Shown: positions 1 through 8,254, counted from the first letter of the stretch. The stretch is 64,000 nucleotides of DNA from Allochromatium palmeri (GCF_009720725.1 NZ_WNKT01000002.1:124001-188000), one strand, 5' to 3'. Notes: generated by a model not told the origin, from the letters alone. Numbers and translations: made by a program.

Positions 1-581
1 CGAGCACTGAGCTGGGCCAGGATCAGCGCCAGCACCAGAACGCCGACGCCGATCCAGAGATTGCTCAGCCAACCGGCGAGGATCGCGCCCAAGCCCACGA
101 GACCAAAGGCGACACTCAACCAGACCGCATGGCTGAACTCAGGGATGAGCTGGCGCGGCAGATCCTCCAGATTGCGCTCGCGCACCCGCGCATAGAGCCG
201 CTCGGCGGCCTCGACCTGGGCGCGCGGCGGCTTGGTGCGCACCGACTGATAGCCGACCAGAGTCTCGCCTTCGTAGACCGGAGTGACATAGGCATCGACC
301 CAGTAGTGATCGCCGTTCTTGCAGCGATTCTTGACGATGCCGCGCCAGGGCTTACCCTTCTTGACCGTTGCCCACAGATCCTTGAAGGCCGCCGGCGGCA
401 TATCGGGGTGACGGATGACGTTATGATTGACCCCGATCAGTTCGGACTCATTGAAACCGCTGATCTCGATGAAGGGCTTGTTGCAATAGGTGATGATGCC
501 CTTGGTGTCAGTGGTGGAGACGATGACCCAGGAGTCCGGATAGTCGTGTTCTTTTTGTGTGACCGGCTGATTGATCTTCAT
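1..581 (-). CDS. PAS-domain chemoreceptor (Aer-like methyl-accepting protein), 3' part outside the window
   Basis: The first 193 residues are visible. Residues about 15-125 form a PAS domain of the Aer type, with a WVIVSTTD start, the N-cap-like ITYCNKPF and the VNHNVIRHPDMP segment that is typical of redox-sensing Aer receptors, followed by the NGDHYWVDAYVTPV core. Two closely spaced hydrophobic stretches follow just before the window edge (SVAFGLVGLGAILAGWL and GVGVLVLALILAQL), as in Aer homologues that anchor the PAS domain to a HAMP and signalling coil. The HAMP and methyl-accepting parts would lie beyond position 1 and are inferred. The start chosen is the ATG at 579-581; no strong ribosome site precedes it and the frame stays open upstream, so the start is uncertain. 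Family knowledge suggests energy or redox taxis through FAD bound to PAS. Confidence 0.85.
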   Translation of the reverse strand, partial: MKINQPVTQKEHDYPDSWVIVSTTDTKGIITYCNKPFIEISGFNESELIGVNHNVIRHPDMPPAAFKDLWATVKKGKPWRGIVKNRCKNGDHYWVDAYVTPVYEGETLVGYQSVRTKPPRAQVEAAERLYARVRERNLEDLPRQLIPEFSHAVWLSVAFGLVGLGAILAGWLSNLWIGVGVLVLALILAQLSA

Positions 582-888
582 GGGGTGCGGGCGCGGCTGA
601 CCGTTGGCTGATGGATGGATAGTGAGCTCCATCCCTGAGTGACTGGCGTCCATCGCGACCAAACCATGAATCGCGCTCCCCGACTGGCGACACTGAGCCG
701 GGTCTGGCTGTGAGTCTGGTTTGGGCTGAATGCAATGCATGTTAGCGCAACAGCGCGCGCGCCGTTAGTCGGATGCAGGTCTTAGGTACCGCCGGCCTGT
801 GTTGGGAGGATACGCGCATCCTGGAGCGGTTTAGAATAGCGGTCAGATTCGTACCGCTCACTCCATCAATCACTGGAAATTTTGGCCC
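582..888. other. Non-coding stretch, no gene seen
   Basis: This stretch separates the PAS receptor, which reads leftwards, from the palindromic repeat. Short open frames here lack ribosome sites and resemble nothing. It presumably holds the receptor promoter, but I could not pick a convincing -35/-10 pair. Confidence 0.4.
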
Positions 889-942
889 GTCAACTACCCC
901 GCCCTGAAGGGCGGAGCTTGTGAGAGCAAGCTGGGTTGACCA
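889..942 (+). repeat. Palindromic repeat, copy A
   Basis: This 54-bp unit begins gtcaactacccc, contains the perfect hairpin ccgccctgaagggcgg and a second small hairpin (cttg...caag), and ends gggttgacca. The outer hexamers gtcaac and gttgac are inverted repeats of each other. A 50-bp copy with the same ends and the same organisation lies in reverse orientation at 53245-53294, 52 kb away. A shared length this large, with compensated changes in the hairpin (gccct/agggc versus ggcct/aggcc), argues for a dispersed structured repeat and not chance. Confidence 0.6.
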
Positions 943-1275
943 GCCTCAGCCCGCCTGACCAGGACGGTCGAAAGGGGCTACGTGTGCAATAGGTCGTTAA
1001 GACTCACCGGCGGATGCTTCCTCAGTCCGCCGCTCTGAAAGGTCGGGATCATGCTGGCGAAAGGTAAAACGTCGAAGGTTTCGATCGCCGCGCAAGCGGG
1101 AGCCGGTTGCCCACATTGGCGAGGGGAGCGACCACGCCGCGAGGCGTCGTCCGTCACCAGGCCCTTACGGGCAGAGCCTCACGGCCCGGCAGGTGGAAAG
1201 CCTGCACTTTTTTCGGCGGCTGCAAGGTTGTAGCCGCTATCCCTCCCCGCCCTGAAGGACGGGGTTTCTCGCGGA
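889..1275. mobile_element. Putative non-autonomous IS200/IS605-type element or scar
   Basis: About 390 bp with no protein-coding capacity lie between two related palindromes. The left one (899-914) is ccgccctgaagggcgg and the right one (1245-1264) is ccccgccctgaaggacgggg followed by tttctcgcgg. This pair of subterminal hairpins, centred on cctgaagg, resembles from memory the ends of many IS605/TnpB elements in high-GC bacteria. The interior contains a further hairpin (gcggct...agccgc, about 1216-1237) and no transposase or TnpB frame. The right end abuts the ribosome site of the next gene. I read it as an internally deleted element or a palindrome-associated MITE; it could instead be a structured RNA leader. 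The left hairpin recurs at about 53.27 kb. Confidence 0.45.
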
Positions 1276-1282
1276 GGAACTG

Positions 1283-1666
1283 ATGAATCCAGAAAAAGTC
1301 GTCTTCGGCTTCTTCATCGTGCTCGCCCTGACGCTGAACTTCGGATTCTTCGTCGGCGAGATCGACAATCCCAACCATCATCACGCTTGGGAGCTGTTCT
1401 TCGTGGTGGTGGTCAACATGATCGCCACCGTGCTCAAGTTCGGCGACCGCACCCAGATGGGAGCGGTGCTGCTGGCGACCAGTCTGGTGGCCATGCTGCA
1501 ATTACTGGCGGCCTCACTGATCTGGACCATCGCGGCCCATGCCACCGAGACCGGCATGACGCCCTCGGTCATGTCGAGCATCGTCTCGCTCTCTGGCGGA
1601 GCCATGATCGCCAACGTGGTCTCGGTGGTGCTGCTGGTCATCGAAACCGTGCTGCTACGGCGTTGA
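1283..1666 (+). CDS. Small integral membrane protein (DUF6394-like)
   Basis: This 127-residue protein is almost entirely membrane: hydrophobic segments at about 5-25, 36-53, 60-85 and 100-125, with a conserved-looking EIDNPNHHHAWELFF loop between the first two. The ATG at 1283 is preceded by a clear ggagg at 1272-1276. It lies 26 bp upstream of a two-RCK potassium channel and is probably co-transcribed with it. From memory, small proteins of this kind are annotated DUF6394 and sit beside TrkA-type channels; the function is unknown. An accessory subunit or regulator of the channel is a reasonable inference from position only. The ribosome site lies within or right at the end of the upstream palindromic element. 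Confidence 0.75.
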   Translation: MNPEKVVFGFFIVLALTLNFGFFVGEIDNPNHHHAWELFFVVVVNMIATVLKFGDRTQMGAVLLATSLVAMLQLLAASLIWTIAAHATETGMTPSVMSSIVSLSGGAMIANVVSVVLLVIETVLLRR

Positions 1667-1692
1667 ACGGTCGAACTTCGAGCGGCTGAATC

Positions 1693-3411
1693 TTGGATAC
1701 CATCTTCTTTCTCGTTCTGCGGCGTATGCGCGCGCCGCTGCTGATCCTGATCGTGGTCTATGCGATCGCCATGGCTGGGCTGGTGCTCATTCCAGCCCAG
1801 GACGCCGACGGGCAGCCGACGCACACGAGCTTCTTCCACGCCTTCTATTTCGTCAGCTACATGTCGACGACCATCGGTTTCGGCGAGCTGCCCAACGCCT
1901 TCACCGATGCCCAGCGGATCTGGGTCGCGCTGTCGGTGTTCTTCACCGTGGCGGTGTGGATCTATGCCATCGGTAATTTGATCACGCTCCTGCAGGACGC
2001 CACACTCCAGCGTGCCATCGCCGAGCGGCGCTTTCGCACACGCGTGCGTCGTCTCTGTGATCCCTTCTATCTGGTCTGCGGCTATGGTCAGACCGGCAGC
2101 GCCCTGGTGCGCGGTCTCATGGACCGCCATATCCAGTCGGTCGTGGTCGACATCGATCCCGAGCGCATCAATCTGCTCCAGCTCGACAATCAGCGCGAGT
2201 ATGTGCCGGCGCTCTGTGCCGATGCCCGCAGTCCGCACGCCCTGGAGGCCGCCGGACTCAAGCATCCGCGCTGTCGCGGCGTGGTGGCGCTGACCAATGT
2301 CAACGAGGCCAATCTCAAGATCGCCATCGCCGCCAAGCTGCTGCATCCTGAGGCCAAGGTCATCTGTCGCGCCGATTCCCACGAAATCGAAGCCAACATG
2401 GCCTCCTTCGGCACCGATCATATTTATGACCCTTTCGATGCCTTTGCCGCCTATATCGCCTTCTCCATCCAGTCACCCTGCCAGACGCTCCTGATCGACT
2501 GGCTCTCGGGCCGTGGCGGCGACGAGCTCAACGAGCCGAGCTATCCGCCGCGCCATGGGCGTTGGGTCATCTGTGGCTACGGACGCTTCGGCAAAGCGAT
2601 GTACAAGCATCTCAAGGCGCAGGGGTTCGAGCTGTCGATCATCGAGGCCGAGCCGCACAAGACCGGCATCCCCAGCGAGGGCGTGGTGCACGGACGCGGC
2701 ACCGAGGCCGTCACCCTGGAGCAGGCCGAGATCCGGCAGGCCGTCGGCCTGGTGGCGGGAACCGATCAGGATGCCGACAATCTCTCCATCATCATGACCG
2801 CGCTGGCGCTCAATCCCGATTTGTTCGTGATCGCGCGCGAGAACTACATCCAGAATCAGGAACTCTTCGATCGTGTTGGCGCGCAGGCGATCATGAATCC
2901 GAGCACCATCATCGCGCACCGTATCCGCATGCGACTGATCACCCCGCTGCTGTCGGATCTGTCCCGGCTGGCGCGTCTCCAGCAGGACGAAGCCTGGGCC
3001 AGTCAGATCATCAGCCGCATCATTGCACTGGTCGAGGGGCGCAAGCCCTATGTCTGGGAGGTGAGCATCGACGCGGCGCAGGCTCCGGCGCTCCAGGACG
3101 CTGAGCAGCGGGGACAGACCATCACGCTCGAAACGCTCCTGCGCGACCCGCTCGAACGCGAACGGACGTTGCCGGCGATCGCGCTGCTGCTGATCCAGGG
3201 CGACGAACACCACCCGCTCCCCAGGCTCGACACACCGCTCTATCTGGGCGATCGTCTGCTCTTTTGCGGACGCGAGGAAGCGCGCTGGCACATGGACTGG
3301 GTACTATGCAATATCCACGCGCTGCGCTATGTCACCACCGGCGAGAGCCGGCGCGAAGGACCGGCCTGGCGCTGGCTGGCCACTTGGCAGGCGCGAGCCA
3401 GGGGCGGATAG
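1693..3411 (+). CDS. Two-TM potassium channel with tandem RCK (TrkA-N/TrkA-C) domains
   Basis: This 572-residue protein has TM1 at about 14-34, a pore helix and selectivity filter TTIGFGE at 59-65, and TM2 at about 76-100. Two cytoplasmic RCK modules follow, each with a Rossmann nucleotide motif: VCGYGQTG at 128-135 and VICGYGRFG near residue 292. The layout matches ligand-gated K+ channels of the Kch/MthK/GsuK type, in which NAD(H) or other ligands bind the RCK ring. The filter is GFG instead of the usual GYG, which still fits K+ selectivity. The start taken is the TTG at 1693; an ATG at 1726 would remove only the first 11 residues before TM1 and is possible. Neighbours are a small membrane protein upstream and a hemerythrin downstream. 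Confidence 0.85.
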   Translation: MDTIFFLVLRRMRAPLLILIVVYAIAMAGLVLIPAQDADGQPTHTSFFHAFYFVSYMSTTIGFGELPNAFTDAQRIWVALSVFFTVAVWIYAIGNLITLLQDATLQRAIAERRFRTRVRRLCDPFYLVCGYGQTGSALVRGLMDRHIQSVVVDIDPERINLLQLDNQREYVPALCADARSPHALEAAGLKHPRCRGVVALTNVNEANLKIAIAAKLLHPEAKVICRADSHEIEANMASFGTDHIYDPFDAFAAYIAFSIQSPCQTLLIDWLSGRGGDELNEPSYPPRHGRWVICGYGRFGKAMYKHLKAQGFELSIIEAEPHKTGIPSEGVVHGRGTEAVTLEQAEIRQAVGLVAGTDQDADNLSIIMTALALNPDLFVIARENYIQNQELFDRVGAQAIMNPSTIIAHRIRMRLITPLLSDLSRLARLQQDEAWASQIISRIIALVEGRKPYVWEVSIDAAQAPALQDAEQRGQTITLETLLRDPLERERTLPAIALLLIQGDEHHPLPRLDTPLYLGDRLLFCGREEARWHMDWVLCNIHALRYVTTGESRREGPAWRWLATWQARARGG

Positions 3412-3439
3412 ACCACACGACAACAAGAGGATGGAGTAA

Positions 3440-3991
3440 ATGAACGCAATCATGACACGACTCGGACAAGACCATGAGCGACTGCGGCGGGTGCTCAACC
3501 TGCTCGAAGAATTGCTCGACCGTTTTCACGAAGGCGAGGAGCCGGATTACGAACTCATGGACGAGCTGCTCGAATACATGGACAGCTATGCCGACATCGT
3601 CCATCACCCGACCGAGGATCTGATCTTTCAGCGTCTGATCGACAAGGGCGTCGAGCCGTCTGAGAGCTTCACCATCCCCATGCGTCAGCATACGGGCCTG
3701 AGCCAGTTGGCCAAGCAGTTCCGCGAGTCGCTGCGGGGTATTCTGAGCGAGGAGGTGCTGTTGCGCGAGGACGTCGAGGCCGCCGGGCGCGCCCTGGTCG
3801 GGAACCAGCGTGGACATCTGATCCAGGAAGAGCGCGAAGCCTTTCCACTGGCGATCGAACACCTGACCGAGGACGACTGGGCTGAGATCGAAGCCGCCGC
3901 CCCGGTCATCGAAGACCCACTGTTCGGGGCGCCCGATCCGCAGCGCTTCAAGGTGCTCTATCGCCAGCTCATCGAGCAGGCACAGCACTGA
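3440..3991 (+). CDS. Hemerythrin HHE domain protein
   Basis: This soluble protein of 183 residues is an all-helical bundle. It carries diiron-ligand patterns DHE at residues 11-13, HHPTED at 55-60, a histidine in the MRQHTGL segment, and GHLIQEE near residue 127. This is the HHE cation-binding arrangement of bacterial hemerythrin-like proteins, which bind a non-haem diiron centre that reacts with O2 or NO. Length is normal for the single-domain bacterial type. The ATG is preceded by aagagg about 7 bp upstream. It follows the channel gene by 28 bp and may share its transcript. Oxygen sensing, O2 storage or repair of Fe-S centres (as in YtfE) are all possible; the sequence does not decide. Confidence 0.88.
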   Translation: MNAIMTRLGQDHERLRRVLNLLEELLDRFHEGEEPDYELMDELLEYMDSYADIVHHPTEDLIFQRLIDKGVEPSESFTIPMRQHTGLSQLAKQFRESLRGILSEEVLLREDVEAAGRALVGNQRGHLIQEEREAFPLAIEHLTEDDWAEIEAAAPVIEDPLFGAPDPQRFKVLYRQLIEQAQH

Positions 3992-4047
3992 CCTGACTCG
4001 ACCTGTTCTGACTGGAGCGTCTCTTCGAACCACGACAGGACCACAGC

Positions 4048-5046
4048 ATGCACGCGATCACGACTGAACTGAAATCGCCGCCCTGGCTGGAGAATGCCGA
4101 AGGTCAGGCGCGGCGCGTCGGTGTCGAACTGGAGATGAGCGGTCTCAAGCTCGACGAACTGGCCGAGCAGGTGGCCGGGTGCTTCGGCCTCGACATCGCT
4201 GAGCGCGGACGCTATGAGCGCCTGCTGCACGGCGACCCGGCGGGCGACTGGATTGTCGAACTCGACTACGACCTACTCAAGCGGCTTGGCCGCCAGGAGC
4301 GCGACGACGCGACCCTGGCTGATGAGCTTGGTCGCTCAGCCGAGGAAGCGCTCGCCTGGGCCGCCGAGGCGCTGGTTCCGGTCGAGCTGGTCGGCCCGCC
4401 GCTGCCGCTCCAGCGGTTGGGCGAGGTCGAGTCCCTGATCGTCCGGTTGCGCGCCGCCGGGGCCAAGGGAACCTCCGATGCCCTGGTCAATGCCTTCGGA
4501 CTCCAGTTCAATCCGGAGGTGCCGAGCACCGGGGCGCGCACCATCACGGCCTGTCTGAAGGCATTCCTGTGTCTGTCCGACTGGCTGGTCGCGCGGGCCG
4601 ACATCGATCTCACACGCCGCGTCACCAGCTATGTCGATCCCTTTCCGCTCGACTATGTGCGCCGGGTGATCGCGCCCGACTACTGGCCCGATCTGGCGAC
4701 GCTGATCGACGACTATCTGGCCGACAACCCAACCCGTAACCGGATGCTCGATCTGCTGCCGCTGTTCCTGTTCCTCGATGAGGCGCGGGTGCGGCGGGTC
4801 ACGCAGGATGGGCTGATCAAAGCCCGCCCGACCTTCCACTACCGTCTGCCTGATTGCGAGATCCATCGGCCGGACTGGGGGCTGTATCTGGCCTGGAACG
4901 ACTGGGTGGAGGTTGAGCGTCTGGCGGCGGATGAAATGCGCCTGAACGCCTGCTGTGCGGCCTATCAGGCCCATCTCGATCGCCCGCTCGAGCGCTGGCT
5001 CGGCGACTGGACGGCGATCCTGGAGGCCGAATGGATCGACCCGTGA
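4048..5046 (+). CDS. Amidoligase family protein
   Basis: This 332-residue protein begins with a short leader followed by RRVGVELEMSGL, which matches the N-terminal strand of the putative amidoligase family (GCS/GS superfamily, COOH-NH2 ligase fold). The ELDYDLL segment and the VNAFGLQFNPEVP segment, which carries the conserved H/N-P-E type motif, follow at the expected spacing. Such ligases join amino acids or peptides at carboxyl groups using ATP. Its 3' end overlaps the following amidotransferase-fold hydrolase by 16 bp, so the two are translated together; in this family the ligase and the class I glutaminase-fold gene commonly form a pair. The substrate is unknown, but a gamma-glutamyl compound or a cell-wall peptide is likely. 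Confidence 0.8.
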   Translation: MHAITTELKSPPWLENAEGQARRVGVELEMSGLKLDELAEQVAGCFGLDIAERGRYERLLHGDPAGDWIVELDYDLLKRLGRQERDDATLADELGRSAEEALAWAAEALVPVELVGPPLPLQRLGEVESLIVRLRAAGAKGTSDALVNAFGLQFNPEVPSTGARTITACLKAFLCLSDWLVARADIDLTRRVTSYVDPFPLDYVRRVIAPDYWPDLATLIDDYLADNPTRNRMLDLLPLFLFLDEARVRRVTQDGLIKARPTFHYRLPDCEIHRPDWGLYLAWNDWVEVERLAADEMRLNACCAAYQAHLDRPLERWLGDWTAILEAEWIDP

Positions 5047-5723
5047 TCGCGATCACCGGGCCGACGCGCGGTGCCTTCGGTCCGCGTGTCCTGGTGGCAC
5101 TGGCGGTCCGCTTCTACGGCGGACGTGCGCTCCAGGTGCGCCCCGGCGACGATCTGGAACGCTTGACCTATCACGGCGTGGTCGTGACCGGCGGACACGA
5201 TGTCGAGCCGGTGCTCTATGCCGCTGAGCCGGAGGTCGACCCGAACTATGACCCGGCGCGCGATGCGCTGGAGATGACGGTGATCCGGGCGGCGCTGGCC
5301 GAGGGATTGCCGCTGCTCGGGATCTGTCGCGGTGCACAGTTGCTCAATGTCTGCCGTGGCGGAACCCTGTTCCAGGAACTGCGCTCGCGCCGTCGCAAGA
5401 CCTCGCACCGCTGGACGGTGCTGCCGCTGAAGACGCTGTGCGTGGCGGAGGACTCGCGGGTGTTGGGCCGGATCCTGGTACCGCGCTGCCGGCGGCACAT
5501 CAACAGCCTGCACAACCAGGCCATCGATCGCGTCGGGGACGGGCTGCAAGTGAGCGGGCGCGATCTCGACGGTATCGTCCAGGCGATCGAGGATCCGGAG
5601 GCCGGCTTCCTGCTGGGCGTGCAGTGGCACCCGGAGTTCCTGCTCTATCTGTCGCGCCAGCGCGCCCTGTTCGGCGCTCTCGTCGAGCAGGCGCGTGCCG
5701 CGTCGTCTTCAGTGGCCGGTTAG
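5031..5723 (+). CDS. Gamma-glutamyl-gamma-aminobutyrate hydrolase family protein (class I glutaminase fold)
   Basis: This 230-residue protein carries a complete class I amidotransferase triad: nucleophile Cys99 in GICRGAQLLNV, and His200 and Glu202 in GVQWHPE. The VVTGGHDVEP strand is the peptidase C26 signature seen in PuuD-type gamma-glutamyl hydrolases. The gene overlaps the amidoligase by 16 bp, which suggests a coupled pair where one enzyme makes a gamma-glutamyl-like amide and the other cleaves one. A dedicated role in polyamine catabolism is unlikely because no other puu gene is nearby. The end converges on the next gene on the opposite strand, with a shared hairpin between them. Confidence 0.85.
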   Translation: MDRPVIAITGPTRGAFGPRVLVALAVRFYGGRALQVRPGDDLERLTYHGVVVTGGHDVEPVLYAAEPEVDPNYDPARDALEMTVIRAALAEGLPLLGICRGAQLLNVCRGGTLFQELRSRRRKTSHRWTVLPLKTLCVAEDSRVLGRILVPRCRRHINSLHNQAIDRVGDGLQVSGRDLDGIVQAIEDPEAGFLLGVQWHPEFLLYLSRQRALFGALVEQARAASSSVAG

Positions 5724-5745
5724 AGACGGCGACATTCGAGTCAGT

Positions 5746-5767
5746 CAGCCACTTCAATCGGTGGCTG
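5746..5767. terminator. Hairpin between convergent genes, possible bidirectional terminator
   Basis: The sequence cagccac-ttcaatcg-gtggctg forms a perfect 7-bp stem with an 8-base loop, placed exactly between two convergent coding ends and covering the stop codon of the minus-strand gene. There is no run of T on either side, so classical intrinsic termination would be weak; it may act as a 3' end stabiliser. Confidence 0.45.
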
Positions 5768-6836
5768 TGTTGGCGCTTTCGCGCACCACGCGGTGGACGA
5801 AGTGCAGTTTCTCGATGGCCGCCGGCGCCAGCACAAAGGGATAGGCGTGCTCATAGCCCATGCTGCGATTGAGACTGTTCAGCGCGAACGTCAGGGGCAG
5901 CCAGTGTTCGATCAGGGTCTCGAAGCGGTCCTCGCGATAGGCATTGAGATCCTGCCACGCCGTATGCAAATGCGTGTTGTCGGCGCGTGGGTGGATCCTG
6001 AGACCATACTCATACGCCGTTTCCAATGTATCGACGATATGCAGATAGTGCGCCCAACTCTCGGCCCAATCCTCCCAGGGGTGTGAGCTGGCATAGGCGC
6101 TGACGAAGTGCTCGGCCCAGTCAGGTGGCGGACCGCTGGAATAGTGGGTCTCAAGCGCCTGCGTGTAATCGCGGGTGTCGTCGCCGAACAGCGCGCGGAA
6201 GGGCCACAGCCAGGCACTGTTGCGGATCAGTCGATCCCAGTAATAGTGGCCGGACTCATGGCGAAAATGACCGAGGATCGTCCGATACGCCTCATCCATC
6301 TGATCGCGCATGCGTTCGCGTGCAGCCGGGTCGGCCTCGGCGATATTGATGGTGATCAGGCCCCGATCATGGCCGGTCAGGATCCGACCGCGTTCGCTGA
6401 ACAGGGGCGGTGCATCGGCCAGAAAATCGAAGGCCAGGCCAGCGGGATCAGTACGCTTGGGGTTCAACGGCAAGTTGAGCTGGAGTATGGAATAGATCAA
6501 GCGGCGCTTTTCGGTCTCCAGCTTCTGCCACAGCTCGCGGTGACCTGCGACGGACAGATCGGGAATGGTTCGATTCAAGTCGCAGGCGAGACAGAAGGCA
6601 CGTTCGGTATCGGCGGCGTCCAGCATCCAGTTGCAGACGGCGTGCTCGGAATAATTGATGCACATACGATACCGCCGCGTCTCTCCTACGGCTCTCCAAT
6701 GCCCGTTGCCGAGCGGTTCGAGTGCCGCCAGGCGCAGGCTGTCGGGCAAAAAGCCGAGTGTCGCCCCACAGTGGTTGCAGGTGACATTCTCGAAATACAG
6801 CAGGTTGCCGCAACGCGCACAATTGAAGAGTTTCAT
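5754..6836 (-). CDS. Putative zinc-binding metallopeptidase with N-terminal zinc ribbons
   Basis: This 360-residue protein starts with a zinc ribbon, Cys6-x2-Cys9 and Cys20-x2-Cys23, followed by a second cysteine set (Cys60, Cys68, Cys82, Cys85). The catalytic motif is HESGH at 193-197, an HExxH-type zinc motif in which a further conserved acidic region (about 245-265, PWEDWAESWAHY) supplies the third ligand. This architecture matches the family called putative zinc-binding metallo-peptidase with a zinc-ribbon N-terminus. There is no signal peptide, so it is cytoplasmic. Substrates are unknown. It lies 9 bp downstream of hemH on the same strand and may be co-transcribed with it. Confidence 0.82.
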   Translation of the reverse strand: MKLFNCARCGNLLYFENVTCNHCGATLGFLPDSLRLAALEPLGNGHWRAVGETRRYRMCINYSEHAVCNWMLDAADTERAFCLACDLNRTIPDLSVAGHRELWQKLETEKRRLIYSILQLNLPLNPKRTDPAGLAFDFLADAPPLFSERGRILTGHDRGLITINIAEADPAARERMRDQMDEAYRTILGHFRHESGHYYWDRLIRNSAWLWPFRALFGDDTRDYTQALETHYSSGPPPDWAEHFVSAYASSHPWEDWAESWAHYLHIVDTLETAYEYGLRIHPRADNTHLHTAWQDLNAYREDRFETLIEHWLPLTFALNSLNRSMGYEHAYPFVLAPAAIEKLHFVHRVVRESANTATD

Positions 6837-6845
6837 GGCACGCTG

Positions 6846-7940
6846 CTATTCAGCGTGGATCGACCGGCGTTCGTGACGCTTGGCCAGCGCATCGGCGTCG
6901 GCGGCGGGATGCTCGATCTCGGGCCAGCCGCTGCAATGACGCACCACCAGATCAGCGATCATCGCCATGTGATCGGGGTTGTCGTTGAGACAGGGAATGT
7001 ACTCATAGGACTGGCCGCCCGACTCCAGGAACAGCTCGCGATTCTCGACCGCGATCTCTTCGAGCGTCTCCAGACAGTCGGCTGAGAATCCGGGCGAGAG
7101 CACCTGGACCGATTTCACCCCGGCCCGGCCCCAGTCGGCGAGCGTGGCATCGGTATAGGGTTTGATCCATTCCTGCTTGCCCAGACGCGACTGAAACGAC
7201 AGCGCCCAGCGCTCGGCGGGCAGTTCCAGTGCCGCGGCGAGCAGACGGGCGGTCTTGTGGCAGTGGCAGAAATAGGGATCGCCCTGGTCGAAATAGTCCT
7301 TGGGAATACCGTGGAAGGACAGCAGCAGTCGCTCGGCCTGGCCGTGCTCGGCCCAGTGGGCGCGGATGCTGGCGGCCAGTGCAGCGATATAGCCCGGTTC
7401 GTCGTGGTACTGGTTGACGAAGCGCAGTTCAGGCAGCCAGCGCCAGCGTCTGAGTTCATGCGTCACGGCATCGAAGACGGTGCCGACGGTGGTGGCTGAA
7501 TACTGCGGATACAGCGGCAGGATCAGCACCCGCTGCGCATTGGCCGCGCGCAACTCGGCCAGCCCCGAGGCGATCGACGGTTGACCATAGCGCATCCCCA
7601 GCGCCACCGTGACCGGCCCGCCCAGACGCGCATCGAGCTGGCTCTGGAGTGCGGCCGCCTGACGGCGTGAGATGGTCAGCAGCGGCGACCCCTCCGGCGT
7701 CCAGATCGACTGATAGGCGTGCGCCGAGCGCGCCGGGCGCGTGCGCAGAATGACGCCATGCAGGAGCAGCATCCAGGGCAGGCGCGCCATCTCCACCACA
7801 CGCCGGTCGGACAGGAATTCGGCCAGATAACGGCGCACATCCGGCACGCTCGGGCTGTCCGGCGTGCCAAGATTGACGAGTAGTACCCCAAGGCGTTCCG
7901 GGGTGTCGTGACGATAGTCGGGCGTGTTTACGAAGCTCAT
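6846..7940 (-). CDS. hemH: Ferrochelatase
   Basis: This 364-residue protein inserts Fe2+ into protoporphyrin IX, the last step of protohaem synthesis, as a soluble or peripheral membrane enzyme. The N-terminal VLLVNLGTP signature is at 19-26. The metal-handling histidine is His210 in SFHGIPKDYFDQGDPY, and the conserved glutamate is Glu291 in PGFSADCLETLEEI. Length is normal for proteobacteria. CHCHKT at about 225-230 and later cysteines are not the animal-type [2Fe-2S] set at the C-terminus. It is followed by the zinc-peptidase gene and preceded by a small ferritin-like gene on the same strand, an iron-themed neighbourhood. Confidence 0.97.
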   Translation of the reverse strand: MSFVNTPDYRHDTPERLGVLLVNLGTPDSPSVPDVRRYLAEFLSDRRVVEMARLPWMLLLHGVILRTRPARSAHAYQSIWTPEGSPLLTISRRQAAALQSQLDARLGGPVTVALGMRYGQPSIASGLAELRAANAQRVLILPLYPQYSATTVGTVFDAVTHELRRWRWLPELRFVNQYHDEPGYIAALAASIRAHWAEHGQAERLLLSFHGIPKDYFDQGDPYFCHCHKTARLLAAALELPAERWALSFQSRLGKQEWIKPYTDATLADWGRAGVKSVQVLSPGFSADCLETLEEIAVENRELFLESGGQSYEYIPCLNDNPDHMAMIADLVVRHCSGWPEIEHPAADADALAKRHERRSIHAE

Positions 7941-7969
7941 ATCAATAGTCGTTCGTCAGCGCACCCGGC

Positions 7970-8254
7970 TCAGTGATCGAGTGTCTTGTCGGTGAAGATC
8001 CAGTCGCGCAGCTCCTTGTCGAAGCTCGGGTCGCGACGGCGAATCCACTCCAGCACCATGGCGGCATGTTCCTTTTCCTCGTCGCGGTTGTGCGCGAGGA
8101 TGCTCTTGAGTTCCGGATCCTTGCAGGCATCCACGCGCTGGTTGTACCAGTCAACGGCCTCCAGCTCTTCCATCAGTGACACAATCGCGCGATGCATGTC
8201 GCGGGTCTCGTCGCTGAGTTCAGCGACCGGTTCGTGATAGCCTTCGTTTGCCAT
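7970..8254 (-). CDS. EncFtn-like encapsulated ferritin-type protein (short, stand-alone)
   Basis: This 94-residue protein matches the core of the encapsulated ferritin family. By comparison with the Rhodospirillum rubrum protein as I recall it, the ferroxidase residues correspond to Glu29, Glu32, Trp36, Tyr37, Glu60 and His63, all present. Members form an annular decamer in which two subunits share a diiron site. Two things differ from the classical case: the C-terminal tail that targets the protein into an encapsulin shell is absent (the protein ends soon after the second helix), and no encapsulin gene is adjacent. It precedes hemH by 29 bp, so a role in iron supply or iron detoxification around haem synthesis is plausible. 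The ATG is preceded by aaaggagc. Confidence 0.85.
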   Translation of the reverse strand: MANEGYHEPVAELSDETRDMHRAIVSLMEELEAVDWYNQRVDACKDPELKSILAHNRDEEKEHAAMVLEWIRRRDPSFDKELRDWIFTDKTLDH

